64,000 bases of DNA, taken from the NCBI RefSeq assembly GCF_014696925.1, contig NZ_JACJQY010000007.1, positions 1 through 64,000 on the forward strand. The letters run 5' to 3'. This document shows positions 1 through 8,852 of the stretch, one piece after another. Position 1 is the stretch's first letter, and the number at the start of each line of letters is the position of its first letter. The position numbers and the translations under genes were made by a program. The notes under the pieces were generated by a model, which ran no database searches, was not told the origin of the DNA, and worked only from the letters and a program-made list of their open reading frames with translations. This DNA comes from Phormidium tenue FACHB-1050. Its GTDB lineage: Bacteria; Cyanobacteriota; Cyanobacteriia; Pseudanabaenales; Pseudanabaenaceae.

Positions 1-2
1 TT

Positions 3-25
3 CCAAAGGGGGTACTCCCCTTTGG
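3..25. terminator. GC-rich perfect hairpin at window edge
   Basis: Perfect 9-bp inverted repeat (CCAAAGGGG / CCCCTTTGG) with a 5-nt loop. No T-tract follows, so it may be a terminator for a gene left of the window or part of an element end. No gene can be supported in the first ~590 bases. Confidence 0.35.
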
Positions 26-159
26 CAAGCGTAATGTTGCCGTCGAACAAAAATCAAGCGATAGCGCGATTTCTTGTCCGACGAGCAACATAGCTTGCGA
101 GGAGTTTTAGACATACCTCAAAGCACGCAAATTCGTTGTGGATTCGGATCGATCCGCCC

Positions 160-261
160 AAACTTGGGAAGATTTTAGGACAACAGAAGGTACAAACTTG
201 GGACGATTTTAGGACAATAGAAGGTACAAACTTGGGACGATTTTAGGACAATTTTGAGACA
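160..261. repeat. Three 34-bp tandem repeats (iteron-like or transposon-end-like)
   Basis: Two full 34-bp units and a third partial one share the core ACTTGGGACGATTTTAGGAC; the first unit differs mainly by AAG for ACG and CAACAG for CAATAG. They lie about 340 bp upstream of a ParA-like operon, so they could be iterons, a partition site or operators. Read on the other strand the array begins TGTCTC and consists of repeated TTGTCCTAAAATCGTCCC blocks, which is also how the multi-site ends of Tn7/Mu-like transposons look. The rest of positions 1-596 is AT-rich and shows no gene. Confidence 0.6.
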
Positions 262-596
262 TAAATCGCCCCTAGTTCTCACTCAATTGGCATAGAATTA
301 CCACTCAAAATATAATACTTAAGAAATACAAATTAATGTCCGAGTATAAAAAATATCCAATATAAGGATTGACTTAATACTTTCTTGGTAAACAAAATTG
401 TTAGATTTCAGATATTGATAGGAATTGTGCCGATGTTAACAAATTGTAAAAATCTCATCAAGCAAAGCCAACTAATATTCTTTAGCAATGGTTATGATTG
501 AAAAAAGCAATAAACTGGGAGGTGATAAAACCAATATAAAAACTAATCTGAGACAGAGATTTCTAGATTTGGGAATTTTTGGGTAACAGTTTAGAA

Positions 597-1223
597 ATGT
601 CCATCCACCAAACAACAGCTAAAAAAATGACTGAAGATCCCTCACGTTCATCTTTAGTGGACTTGGATACAGATAAGTTAATAGCTTTATCAGAGCGCTG
701 GATCAATGAACCCCAGAAGAAAAACAAACTCAAAAGCAAATTGGATATCATCCGAACTTTGGAAAGTGGGATTAGATCTTTAATCGCTTCGGGATACACC
801 TGTGAAGAAGTCAGCAACAAACTGACAAGTGAACTACACATTTCTATCTCTGGTGCGACAGTACAAAGGTATTTGCAGAAGATTGATGTGGAAAATAAAA
901 AGGCGGCAGCAAAAGCCAAACGCGATGCTACTAAAGCGGCAAAAGCCTCGGGTGCTCCTACTCTGTCAATTTTGCCGTCAGAACCCGCCAAGTTTTCGGA
1001 TGATTATCCTAGTTCACCGCCTATTAATCAGAATGTTATTGGCTTAACCAAAGACATTCAACCTACAACTACCAGAATAAATTCGGACTTAAAACAGACT
1101 AATCAGGCTGAGTCTAGGAATCCTAAAAGCATCGTCCCCAAGTCTGTCCCTGTAGACGATGACGACGATGATGATGACTACTTAGCACAACAGAAAATCT
1201 TGAAACACTACAATCGTTATTAG
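597..1223 (+). CDS. Small plasmid protein with predicted helix-turn-helix, upstream of ParA-like gene
   Basis: A 208-residue protein, first gene of a three-gene operon. I chose the ATG at 597 over the in-frame TTG 18 bases upstream. A helical segment around residues 60-95 (SGYTCEEVSNKLTSEL, then SGATVQRYLQK) has the look of a helix-turn-helix seen in small proteins encoded beside ParA/MobD-like ATPases of mobilisable plasmids. The middle is rich in K and A, and the tail carries a run of eight aspartates, a feature of disordered acidic tails. It ends 11 bases before the ParA-like start, which suggests translational coupling. Likely an accessory DNA-binding or partition/mobilisation partner. 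The family is not firmly recognised. Confidence 0.6.
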   Translation: MSIHQTTAKKMTEDPSRSSLVDLDTDKLIALSERWINEPQKKNKLKSKLDIIRTLESGIRSLIASGYTCEEVSNKLTSELHISISGATVQRYLQKIDVENKKAAAKAKRDATKAAKASGAPTLSILPSEPAKFSDDYPSSPPINQNVIGLTKDIQPTTTRINSDLKQTNQAESRNPKSIVPKSVPVDDDDDDDDYLAQQKILKHYNRY

Positions 1224-1234
1224 GAGGCAAATTT

Positions 1235-1954
1235 ATGGCAATTATTAACCTGATCGATGGTGAAAAAGGTGGCGTGGGCAAAAGCTGGGTTGCTCGAACT
1301 ATGCTCCAATACCTCAAGGATCGCGCCATCCCATTGGCTGGCATTGAAGCGGATCGTAGCAATCCCACTGTCCTCAATATTTACAAAGACAGCAAGGCTG
1401 CTTTTTTCTCCGAAAACGAGAAAATGGCGGATGTCCCTGACTCTATTTTTGACTATGCGCTCAAGAAAACTGTCGTCGTCAATTTACCCGCTCAAGCCCA
1501 TCGCGCTGTATCCCAATGGATTAACACCAAAGGCTTGCTAGACTTGGGCAAAGAGCATGGCGTGTCTTTCATTAAGTGGTTCGTCAGTGATGGTGAAAGT
1601 GACTCAATCGAGCTATTTATTGAGTCTCTGGAACATTACCAAGGCTACATCACCCATGTGTTTATCAAAAACTGGGGTCGTTGTGATGAATGGGGCTATT
1701 TCCACGAGCATGAAGCAATCCAGAAGGCGATCGCCGAATATGGTGTAGCCGTAATTGATTTTCCGAAGTTGGGAGATGGCAGGCGCATTGAAATCAATGC
1801 TAAACGACTAACTTTTGATGAGGCTTCTAACTACTCCGAATTTGGCATCATTGGCAGGAATCAAATCAAAACCTTCCTCAGAGATGCTTACAAAGCCTTT
1901 GAATCCACCAATCTCTTGCCTCAAAACGTCCAGAAAAAAGAATCCAAATCCTAG
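1235..1954 (+). CDS. ParA/MinD-like ATPase, MobD-like
   Basis: A 239-residue P-loop ATPase. A canonical deviant Walker A with signature lysine (KGGVGKS, residues 11-17) places it in the ParA/MinD class, which binds DNA or membrane as an ATP-dependent dimer and positions cargo. The rest diverges from chromosomal ParA and resembles the MobD-like ATPases of mobilisable plasmids. A Shine-Dalgarno-like AGGAGG precedes the ATG. It sits between a small putative DNA-binding protein and a membrane protein; the downstream ATG begins one base after its stop. A second, unrelated ParA lies near 49.3 kb, so this one may serve a purpose other than basic segregation, for example mobilisation or placement of a membrane complex. 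No relaxase is seen in the window. Confidence 0.8.
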   Translation: MAIINLIDGEKGGVGKSWVARTMLQYLKDRAIPLAGIEADRSNPTVLNIYKDSKAAFFSENEKMADVPDSIFDYALKKTVVVNLPAQAHRAVSQWINTKGLLDLGKEHGVSFIKWFVSDGESDSIELFIESLEHYQGYITHVFIKNWGRCDEWGYFHEHEAIQKAIAEYGVAVIDFPKLGDGRRIEINAKRLTFDEASNYSEFGIIGRNQIKTFLRDAYKAFESTNLLPQNVQKKESKS

Positions 1955-1955
1955 T

Positions 1956-2642
1956 ATGAATAGCGATCCTCAACCCAAAACTTATCTGGATATTGCCATC
2001 CATGACTACGATCCCACGGTCAAAGCCAAGATTTACGAGATTGTGGCTAAATCTGGCATTCCTCAAAACGATCCTTATATTGCGATTTTTCTATCCAATG
2101 CCCAAGTTGCGGCAACGGTTGCCACTGCGCCCAACCTACTCCAAAATGCCTTAGCCAATGGCTTTGATGTTGGTATTCAAAAGTTCCGTGACTTTCTAGC
2201 GACGCTGCGCGAGACTGCGGTTAAGGAACAGGAGGTGGCGATTAGTCAGGCGATCGCGAATATCATCAAAAACAAACAGCATCAGGAATCCCAAGGTTAT
2301 TGGCGGGCGATTAGCCTGCCCTTCATTGGTTTCTGTGCGGGGATGTTGATGATTGGCTTAGCAGCGGGTCTGGTTTCGGGCTTGGCGATCGCTAAAGTAG
2401 TCTCTCCTCAAGCTAGTCTAAATCCTCAGACAGCAAAGAATTTAGACTGGTTAGCGAGCGATGATGGCAAACTTGCCAAAAATCTCATGGACTGGAATCG
2501 AGACATTTTGAAGACCTGTTTGCAAGACCAGCAAAACCTTAAGGATGCTTTGATTATTCTCAATGGTAAGTACGTTACTAGAGGTTTATGCGCTCTTTGG
2601 GTTTTACCTGAAAACCAGAGGGGCTATGAAGATCGGCGTTGA
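1956..2642 (+). CDS. Membrane-anchored plasmid protein (DUF6753-like)
   Basis: A 228-residue protein, start ATG at 1956 directly after the upstream stop. A soluble N-terminal half is followed by one hydrophobic segment (about residues 118-150, rich in G, A, L and I) and a C-terminal domain with WLASDDGKLAKNLMDWN and LCALWVLPENQR. That arrangement matches, from memory, a cyanobacterial plasmid family of unknown function (DUF6753-like); the family name is tentative. Being in one operon with a ParA-like ATPase, it may be the membrane partner of that ATPase. The 3' end of the gene is partly duplicated about 230 bp downstream. Confidence 0.6.
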   Translation: MNSDPQPKTYLDIAIHDYDPTVKAKIYEIVAKSGIPQNDPYIAIFLSNAQVAATVATAPNLLQNALANGFDVGIQKFRDFLATLRETAVKEQEVAISQAIANIIKNKQHQESQGYWRAISLPFIGFCAGMLMIGLAAGLVSGLAIAKVVSPQASLNPQTAKNLDWLASDDGKLAKNLMDWNRDILKTCLQDQQNLKDALIILNGKYVTRGLCALWVLPENQRGYEDRR

Positions 2643-2666
2643 TTTTATTACACCGATCATTAATCG

Positions 2667-2707
2667 AAAAAACACTATATCCAATTCATTGGATATAGTG
2701 TTTTTTT
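2667..2707 (+). terminator. Rho-independent terminator of the ParA-like operon
   Basis: A perfect inverted repeat (AACACTATATCCAAT and its complement) with a very short loop, flanked by an A-tract and a T-tract. It is likely bidirectional but is placed right after the plus-strand operon. Confidence 0.85.
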
Positions 2708-2817
2708 AATCAACTAAAGATTCTCTCTAAAAATAGCTGTATTCTCAATAATACAAGGTTGAAGCCCTTGATTTATCGTTACTACTGTCAATAGTATAGA
2801 GACACCCTAAATGTTAG

Positions 2818-2890
2818 TGCCCTCTCTGGGTATGGTGCTGAAACCCAGAGGGGATATGAAGATCGGCGTTGATTTTGATTGCTCCTAGTC
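2818..2890 (+). repeat. Degenerate duplicate of the 3' end of the upstream gene
   Basis: The last ~58 bases of the upstream membrane-protein gene (2589-2646) recur here; the final 30 bases are nearly identical (GAAGATCGGCGTTGATTTT). Both copies contain a short reading frame beginning MKIGVDF, which stops after a few codons. This suggests the duplicated segment once overlapped the start of a further gene that has been lost. The rest of 2708-2980 holds no gene. Confidence 0.6.
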
Positions 2891-2980
2891 CTTGAGCTAA
2901 AAAACACCCCAGCCAACAGATTGGTTGATTTATTTTTTAGTAGAGGTAACATTTACAACAGCAGTCAATTGTGATGCAGA

Positions 2981-4132
2981 TTACTTAACTTTTGTATTTA
3001 AAATTAGTATGTCCAATGCTTGTTCCGTTGCTTCTATATTTTCGACTGGGATGAATGCTTCCAAGCTATTTTTCTTCGGTTTTTTCTCCCTCGGCTTCGG
3101 CTTATTGCGATCGCTGTTCTCAATCCTGCCGCGCTTTCTAATCTCATACCCATGTTTAATTAACATGCCTCGGATCGTGGAATCACTCAGACCGAAGATG
3201 GCTCCCACTTCGTCTAGGCTCATTGGTTTGCTATATAGCTCCCAATATTTCTGGGCGATCGCTTGTTCTTCCTTGAGAGCCGCAGCTTTTTCCCTTTGTG
3301 CTATCGAGGAAATATCGATCCCTGCTTGGACAATTACCCGTTCTATGGTTTTACCTGACAGACCATAGATCTTGCCCACTTCCTCAAAGTTTATGCCTCC
3401 TTCATTCACCAGTTGCCAATATTCTTGGGCGCGACCATAGTTCTTGAGTCGCTTAAGTTTTTGCTGATCTTCGCGTCTCTGCCTGATCCGCATCAAGATC
3501 TGACGGCGCTCTTTTTGTTTTGGAGTCAGCTTGGGTGTGGGTAATCCGGCGATACCTCCTAGCTTATGTTTTAGTTTAAAGGTCGGACGATTTTTTGAGT
3601 CTACAGTCTGCCTAATTGGATAGCCATTACGCTTTAGTTCCCTCACGATGATCGGATGGGATACTCCAAATAGTTCTGCGGTTTCTCTGAGGGTTAAGTG
3701 GTAATCGTTATAGGCTTTGTGAAACTGAGCCGCGCGATTGGCTGAGGTAACTAAATCAATTCCTCGGCGGATGGGGATGCCGTGCTTTTCTAGGACTTGG
3801 TTGAGAGTTTTCGCTCCAATATTGAGCTTTTGGACTACAGCCGTCCTTGTCAATCCTGATTGGTAAAGGGCGATCGCCTGTTCTTCTTTAGACATCCTTG
3901 TATGGTTCATCCGTGCATTTTTGGGTCTAAATTCATTAAACCCCGACGCAACCATAGCGTTATATACCGTCGAAATCGCTACCTGAAAATGCTGGGCTAT
4001 CTCTCGAATCGCATAGTGTTTTTCTTTGTACAGCTGAATATACTCTGATACATCAGGCATAACTTTAGGAGTTTTTACCTTTGAAGTCTTTGCCTTTGGA
4101 TTTTTTTTCTTGTCTACTTTTTGCTTTTTCAT
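2981..4132 (-). CDS. Regulator with five tandem helix-turn-helix units
   Basis: A 383-residue basic protein. Five similar ~36-residue units are visible at about 31-65, 85-120, 136-175, 236-275 and 293-332. Each has the pattern YxLxxxGxxxxEVAxxFGLSxxTIxxxLxxxGxxIR, the homeodomain-like/sigma-region-4 type of helix-turn-helix found in resolvases and transposase N-termini. No recombinase catalytic domain follows, so the protein is an array of DNA-binding units joined by basic linkers. It is divergently transcribed from the LysM/M23-rep gene pair, and the shared intergenic region holds a promoter with a small inverted repeat, which fits an autorepressor or copy-control regulator. Function is inferred, not recognised. 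Confidence 0.7.
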   Translation of the reverse strand: MKKQKVDKKKNPKAKTSKVKTPKVMPDVSEYIQLYKEKHYAIREIAQHFQVAISTVYNAMVASGFNEFRPKNARMNHTRMSKEEQAIALYQSGLTRTAVVQKLNIGAKTLNQVLEKHGIPIRRGIDLVTSANRAAQFHKAYNDYHLTLRETAELFGVSHPIIVRELKRNGYPIRQTVDSKNRPTFKLKHKLGGIAGLPTPKLTPKQKERRQILMRIRQRREDQQKLKRLKNYGRAQEYWQLVNEGGINFEEVGKIYGLSGKTIERVIVQAGIDISSIAQREKAAALKEEQAIAQKYWELYSKPMSLDEVGAIFGLSDSTIRGMLIKHGYEIRKRGRIENSDRNKPKPREKKPKKNSLEAFIPVENIEATEQALDILILNTKVK

Positions 4133-4161
4133 TACCTAGTCCTCAAAATTCAAATGCGTTT

Positions 4162-4190
4162 TTGACTTTCTACAATAGGTAGAATATATA
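4162..4190 (+). promoter_or_regulatory. Sigma70-like promoter with operator-like inverted repeat
   Basis: TTGACT and TATATA are separated by 17 bases. The spacer is exactly the palindrome TTCTAC-aatag-GTAGAA. It faces the M23 peptidase and replication genes and lies just upstream of the divergent multi-HTH regulator, a natural place for that protein to bind. Confidence 0.45.
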
Positions 4191-4316
4191 TATAAAGGTA
4201 AAATTTAGTAAAAGTATTCCCAAATACTAACTTTTTCTACTATGCTCTGTTAAGTTGCTTTTGTCAGAAAAGACAAGCAATAGATGTAACCTTAGGTAAA
4301 GTATATTACTGATACT

Positions 4317-5570
4317 ATGATCTCACAGTCTAGAAAAACATTTGTGCAAAACACAACATTTTTAGGAAGCGTTTGTAGACCTCTAGTAATTACAGGACTT
4401 CTTGCTGGGTATAGCTTTAGTTGTTTGCTTCCTGTCAGTGCTGAAGTAATTTCTAATTCCCTAAAACCAACAGTTGTTAGCCTTAAAGTATTCCCAACTG
4501 TTGGTGCTAAATTGCACCAAGTACAAACAGGAGATACCCTATACAGCCTCACTCAGATGTATCAGGTTGATGCAGCAGCGCTTGCTAATTCTAATCGTAT
4601 CAGTGCTGCGACACCTTTGCAGATAGGCTCTCAACTTGTCATTCCTCCTGTTGATAGCATTATCTACAAAGTCCAGCCCGACGATACCCTCAGTCAGGTG
4701 GCTAGCTTATATCAAGTGCCACAAGTTCAGATCGCCAAGGCTTCCAATTTGTTGACTCCCGACGATCTGAGGATTGAGCAACCTCTGGTCATTCCTGGAG
4801 ATGTCAAGCGTTTACTCTCAAACCGTGAGGCAAATACCATACAGGATCTCACTCTCAAGAGGGATCTACTGCATCAAAGGCTTCAAATGACCAAAAGTTT
4901 TACTTCTAATCTCAACAGCCTAAATACATTGTCACCACTCCTGACTGCTAAAAGCTGGTCATCGAGATTTCATTTTCAAGCGGATAATATACCTACCGAG
5001 CTAGCGATACTCCCTGAATCAGAGGCTCGTATGACTACGGTAGAACTATTTCAACTGACTAGAGAGGTAGAAGCCCTTGATAGTTGGCTTGATCGTCATA
5101 AACAGGTAATTGCCTCGACCAAGCTTCAGGGAGTACCAGTCAATCCACCAAATCCAGCATCTTCAAGTATTCCTACCTCCACTGCTAATTCATCGGTGAT
5201 AATTTGGCCCACTGAAGGAACGATTTCTTCTGGTTTCGGTTGGCGTTGGGGTAGAGTCCATCAAGGTATTGATATTGCCGCTCCTGTTGGCACTCCTGTC
5301 TGGGCGGCGGCGGCTGGCGTGGTTGAGTTTGCGGGTTGGGATGATAGTGGTTATGGCAACATGATCGATATCCGTCATCCTGATGGGTTTCTCACTCGTT
5401 ATGCCCATCTCAACAATATCTCTACTCAACAAGGATCTGTAGTCAATCAATCCCAAGTGATTGGTGCTGTTGGCAGTACAGGTAACAGTACAGGTCCTCA
5501 CTTACATTTTGAAATTATCCCCCTATCGGGTGTTGCAGTCGATCCGATTTCTTATCTTGCAAAACGGTAA
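4317..5570 (+). CDS. LysM-LysM-M23 metallopeptidase (peptidoglycan hydrolase)
   Basis: A 417-residue exported or membrane-anchored protein. A hydrophobic segment (about residues 22-42) ends in a possible signal cleavage site near VSA-EV. Two LysM repeats follow at about 66-110 and 116-160 and would bind glycan strands. A ~90-residue linker leads to a C-terminal M23 (LytM) endopeptidase domain with the zinc ligands H315 and D319 (HQGID) and H395/H397 (HLHFE), so all catalytic residues are present. It would cut peptide cross-links in peptidoglycan. It lies 47 bp upstream of the replication gene, probably in the same transcript, which is unusual. A role in DNA transfer through the wall is possible, but no conjugation genes are visible here. 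Confidence 0.9.
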   Translation: MISQSRKTFVQNTTFLGSVCRPLVITGLLAGYSFSCLLPVSAEVISNSLKPTVVSLKVFPTVGAKLHQVQTGDTLYSLTQMYQVDAAALANSNRISAATPLQIGSQLVIPPVDSIIYKVQPDDTLSQVASLYQVPQVQIAKASNLLTPDDLRIEQPLVIPGDVKRLLSNREANTIQDLTLKRDLLHQRLQMTKSFTSNLNSLNTLSPLLTAKSWSSRFHFQADNIPTELAILPESEARMTTVELFQLTREVEALDSWLDRHKQVIASTKLQGVPVNPPNPASSSIPTSTANSSVIIWPTEGTISSGFGWRWGRVHQGIDIAAPVGTPVWAAAAGVVEFAGWDDSGYGNMIDIRHPDGFLTRYAHLNNISTQQGSVVNQSQVIGAVGSTGNSTGPHLHFEIIPLSGVAVDPISYLAKR

Positions 5571-5617
5571 ACTGAGCATTTTTTAACAAAACTTTAGTTA
5601 TCTACTTAATATTAAAG

Positions 5618-8600
5618 ATGAAATCAACAATTTTAGATCTACATTCTTTTTCTGATTTAGTTTACCGTGAATGGATTGATGGCAGTGCGATCTCGCCCGA
5701 ACTTTTTACTGCTAATGTGGAAATTATAGCAGATGAAATTATTGAAAGTGGTGCTGAAGTCAACTACCCAATTCATGAGGCACTGAATTGGAATCCTGCT
5801 AAGTGGCGTACTGTCTGGCAATCTGGTAAGCAACAACGTCCAGAGCTATTTGGAGCGCTGATTCATTCTTGGAATCCCATTCTCGAAAAACCTGAAGTAT
5901 TCCAAGTCAAGCTTAGCAATCCTTTAATTGATCAGAAAAAAGGGAAACCCCGCAAGTATGAGAATCCTGCTAAACGCGGACAGGTCGGTGGTTTTGCTTT
6001 AGTTCCTCAGTCAATTTGGCAAAAGGTAGCCGATCGCTATGGAGTTGAGGTTGATTTCTCGGCTTTACCTGATTCTGTTAATTTCTGGTCTTGGGTTGCT
6101 GCCCATCCTGAAATTCCGATCTTCATCTGTGAGGGGATGAAAAAGGCTTGCTGCTTGTTATCTCAAGGTTATGTGGCGATCGCTTTGAGCGGGATTACGA
6201 TGGGGCGGACTAAAGGTGCGGATGGTAAGCTGGCTCTACAACCCTATCTAGCTAAGTTTGCTATTCCTAAGCGTCAGGTCTGCTTCTGCTTTGATGCCGA
6301 AACCAAGGAAAAAACTAAGCATGATGTTTTTCTGGCTACGGTTAAAACGGGCAAGCTATTTGCGGATGCTGGCTGTCAGGTTCGGGTAATTGAACTGCCG
6401 TTGTTGGAAGGTACTGATAAAACTGGGGTTGATGATTTCATCGTTGAGCGTGGTATTGAGGCTTTTGCTCAGGTGTATGCGACTGCGATTTCCCTCAACA
6501 CCTATAGTTGGGAATACCAACAAGATTGCCAACTTACAGTAAAGCCGTTTAAGAGTTTATCCATGAATATTATGTTTCAGTTGGATCGATATGAAATCCC
6601 CGATTACATCCCCAAAACTGGGATTGTGGCGCTGCAATCGGCTAAGGGGACGGGGAAAACTAAAGCAATCGCAGCGATCGTGGCGGGAACGGATAAGTTG
6701 GCGCTGCTGGGTCATCGTGTCAGTTTGGTTCGTGGTCTATGCAAGGTAATGAATGCGGATTTCAAAGGCGACATTGATATGGCGGATGGGCAGTTTATTA
6801 CAGAGTCGGCATATTCGGCTCGGGTGGGAGCCTGTGTCGATAGCCTGTTGGCTTTTGATCCCCGTCAATTTGTCGGTTGCGATCTCGTCATTGATGAGGT
6901 GGAACAGGTACTCAGACATTTGATTTCTGGCTCAACCTGCAATAAAGATGGCAAACGCTCGGCACTGCTTGCCCGTCTGCACATCCTCGTGAAAGTCGCT
7001 AGACGGGTAATTGTTGCTGATGCCGATCTCTCAGATATTAGCTTGAACTATCTCCAAGCTTTGCGGGGTGATGGTTCTGATGTCTTTTTGATCAAGAATG
7101 AATTTCAACCTGAAGGCTATCCTGCTCGATTCATTGTGGCAAATAACGATGTGCCGATTATTCAGGAGTTAATCGCGGATATAACCAAGGGTAATCGCGT
7201 GTTTGTGGCGACGGATAGCAAGTCCAGTAGCAAGGCGATCGCTAAGTTGGTTGAAAAAATTAGGGCGATTCGTCCCAAGATTAGGATCTTGCTTTTCAAC
7301 TCGGATACCAGTGGTGGGCGGCATGAAACGGATTTCATGAGCAATGTTAATAAGCGGGTGTTCAACTACGATGTGATCATTGCCACTCCTTCGATGAGTA
7401 CAGGTGTTTCAATTGAGGTCAAGCGCTTTCATAAGGTCTATGGTTTGTTCTATGGTACGGTCACGGATGCTGATGCGAGTCAGGCTTTGTCTCGGGTCAG
7501 GGATAATGTCCCGCGCACCGTTTGGTGTGCCGAACGTGGTATTAATTTCTGCAAAATTGATCGATCTTCTTCGCCGTCTCAACTTAAAAGTACGCTCAGG
7601 AATCGCTGGGATCGGGAGGTTAGTTTGATTCGGGCGAGTTTGGGAGATTCTTTAATGCCTGTCGCCGATCATGTTTCTCTGGACAATCCTCACATTGACC
7701 TATGGGCAAATGTGACCGCTAGAACCAATGCGGCGATGTGGGCTTTGCGAAATTATTTGCTGGCTCGTCTGGTGTTTGAGGGTAATCAAGTTACGGTGGT
7801 GACGATCAATAAAGATGATTCTGGTAAGTCGATTAAGGAGGCTTTGGCTCAGTCTAGACAAGAACGCTATCAAGCTGTCTCTAGCGCCAAAATCTTGTCT
7901 CCTGCCGAACAAAAGGATTTACTCTCAAATGAGTCTCACTCGTATCAAGATTTACTGGATCTAGAAAAAACTGCGATCGCCAAGTTTTATTGTCTCGATC
8001 AGGTTTCTCCAGAACTCGTCGAATACGATCGCGATGGGCAAAGGCGATCGGAGATTATTAAATTGGAAGCTTTGTTTGAATCAGAGCTTGCTATTGATGC
8101 TGATGTTCATGCCTTTACTCGTCAAGCTAAGTTTGGTATGGGTATTTTCCTCCCAGATCAGCCTTGTCATGAATTGGGACGCTATATCAGATCGGGATTA
8201 GGTTTGAAGGAGTTACTTAATCCTGATGTTCAATACACTGACTCAGATCTGGAGAACTTGGGTAGTCTTTGTCGGCAATTTGCTAAAGATATCAAAAGGT
8301 ACTTGGGCTTCAATGTTCCTCAAGATGCGACCAATATTTGGATTTTTCGCATTCTCTGTAATCAGCTTGGGGTCAAAATCTGTTCTAAGCGCATTCATGG
8401 CGATGAGGGCATGATTAATGTCTGCTGGCTTGATGCTGATGCTTGGCATCAGTTGCAAGCGATTCTTGAAAGACGCTCCCTCTCTCGGCAACAGGTAACA
8501 GCTACTCAACCCGTTTCTAGCGATCGCCCCCCCCTTATAACAAATGATAGTCAGGGGGCGATCGCTAGAAACGGCAAGTTTGCGGTTTGGACTAGGCTGA

Positions 8601-8758
8601 TTGCCACGGTCACTTATCTACGCCATGTACTCACATCGGATATTTCCCCCTATCACCCTCTGTATAAGCTCAAAAACCAGCTATCAGTCTTGTTTTTCAA
8701 CTTCCAAGTCATGTTCAATTCAAAATTATTCTTGAATTGCTCTCAAGTAAAATCTTAA
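5618..8758 (+). CDS. CyRepA1-like plasmid replication protein (DUF3854 plus helicase)
   Basis: A 1046-residue protein with the architecture of the cyanobacterial CyRepA1 plasmid initiators. Residues ~110-270 form a DUF3854 TOPRIM-like region, with CEGMKKACCL as acidic motif and CFDAETKEKTKHDV further on. A superfamily-type helicase follows, with Walker A AKGTGKT (342-348) and an acidic DEVE box near 426. Motifs typical of later helicase steps include STGVSIEVKRF and QALSRVRDN. Such proteins are thought to bind the plasmid origin, unwind it and prime or recruit the replisome. The final ~60 residues, after a C-tract and an inverted repeat near 8520-8570, look less conserved. This gene is the best argument that the window belongs to a plasmid or chromid. 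Confidence 0.85.
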   Translation: MKSTILDLHSFSDLVYREWIDGSAISPELFTANVEIIADEIIESGAEVNYPIHEALNWNPAKWRTVWQSGKQQRPELFGALIHSWNPILEKPEVFQVKLSNPLIDQKKGKPRKYENPAKRGQVGGFALVPQSIWQKVADRYGVEVDFSALPDSVNFWSWVAAHPEIPIFICEGMKKACCLLSQGYVAIALSGITMGRTKGADGKLALQPYLAKFAIPKRQVCFCFDAETKEKTKHDVFLATVKTGKLFADAGCQVRVIELPLLEGTDKTGVDDFIVERGIEAFAQVYATAISLNTYSWEYQQDCQLTVKPFKSLSMNIMFQLDRYEIPDYIPKTGIVALQSAKGTGKTKAIAAIVAGTDKLALLGHRVSLVRGLCKVMNADFKGDIDMADGQFITESAYSARVGACVDSLLAFDPRQFVGCDLVIDEVEQVLRHLISGSTCNKDGKRSALLARLHILVKVARRVIVADADLSDISLNYLQALRGDGSDVFLIKNEFQPEGYPARFIVANNDVPIIQELIADITKGNRVFVATDSKSSSKAIAKLVEKIRAIRPKIRILLFNSDTSGGRHETDFMSNVNKRVFNYDVIIATPSMSTGVSIEVKRFHKVYGLFYGTVTDADASQALSRVRDNVPRTVWCAERGINFCKIDRSSSPSQLKSTLRNRWDREVSLIRASLGDSLMPVADHVSLDNPHIDLWANVTARTNAAMWALRNYLLARLVFEGNQVTVVTINKDDSGKSIKEALAQSRQERYQAVSSAKILSPAEQKDLLSNESHSYQDLLDLEKTAIAKFYCLDQVSPELVEYDRDGQRRSEIIKLEALFESELAIDADVHAFTRQAKFGMGIFLPDQPCHELGRYIRSGLGLKELLNPDVQYTDSDLENLGSLCRQFAKDIKRYLGFNVPQDATNIWIFRILCNQLGVKICSKRIHGDEGMINVCWLDADAWHQLQAILERRSLSRQQVTATQPVSSDRPPLITNDSQGAIARNGKFAVWTRLIATVTYLRHVLTSDISPYHPLYKLKNQLSVLFFNFQVMFNSKLFLNCSQVKS

Positions 8759-8852
8759 TTTCGCAATTATTTGGACAAACAGACATTTTTGTGGAAAGAT
8801 ATCTTATAAAAATCAGTCAGTTTAGGGAGATTTATCATCTCTAAGGTTTGAG

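Noticed and set aside
160-261. CRISPR array
   Set aside because: The units are contiguous tandem repeats without spacers; no cas genes are present in the window.
563-991. 142-codon frame antisense to the first gene
   Set aside because: Shadow of the plus-strand gene; the sense frame has an operon context and coherent protein features.
2925-3368. 147-codon plus-strand frame
   Set aside because: Antisense to the five-HTH regulator, whose repeats leave no doubt about the coding strand.
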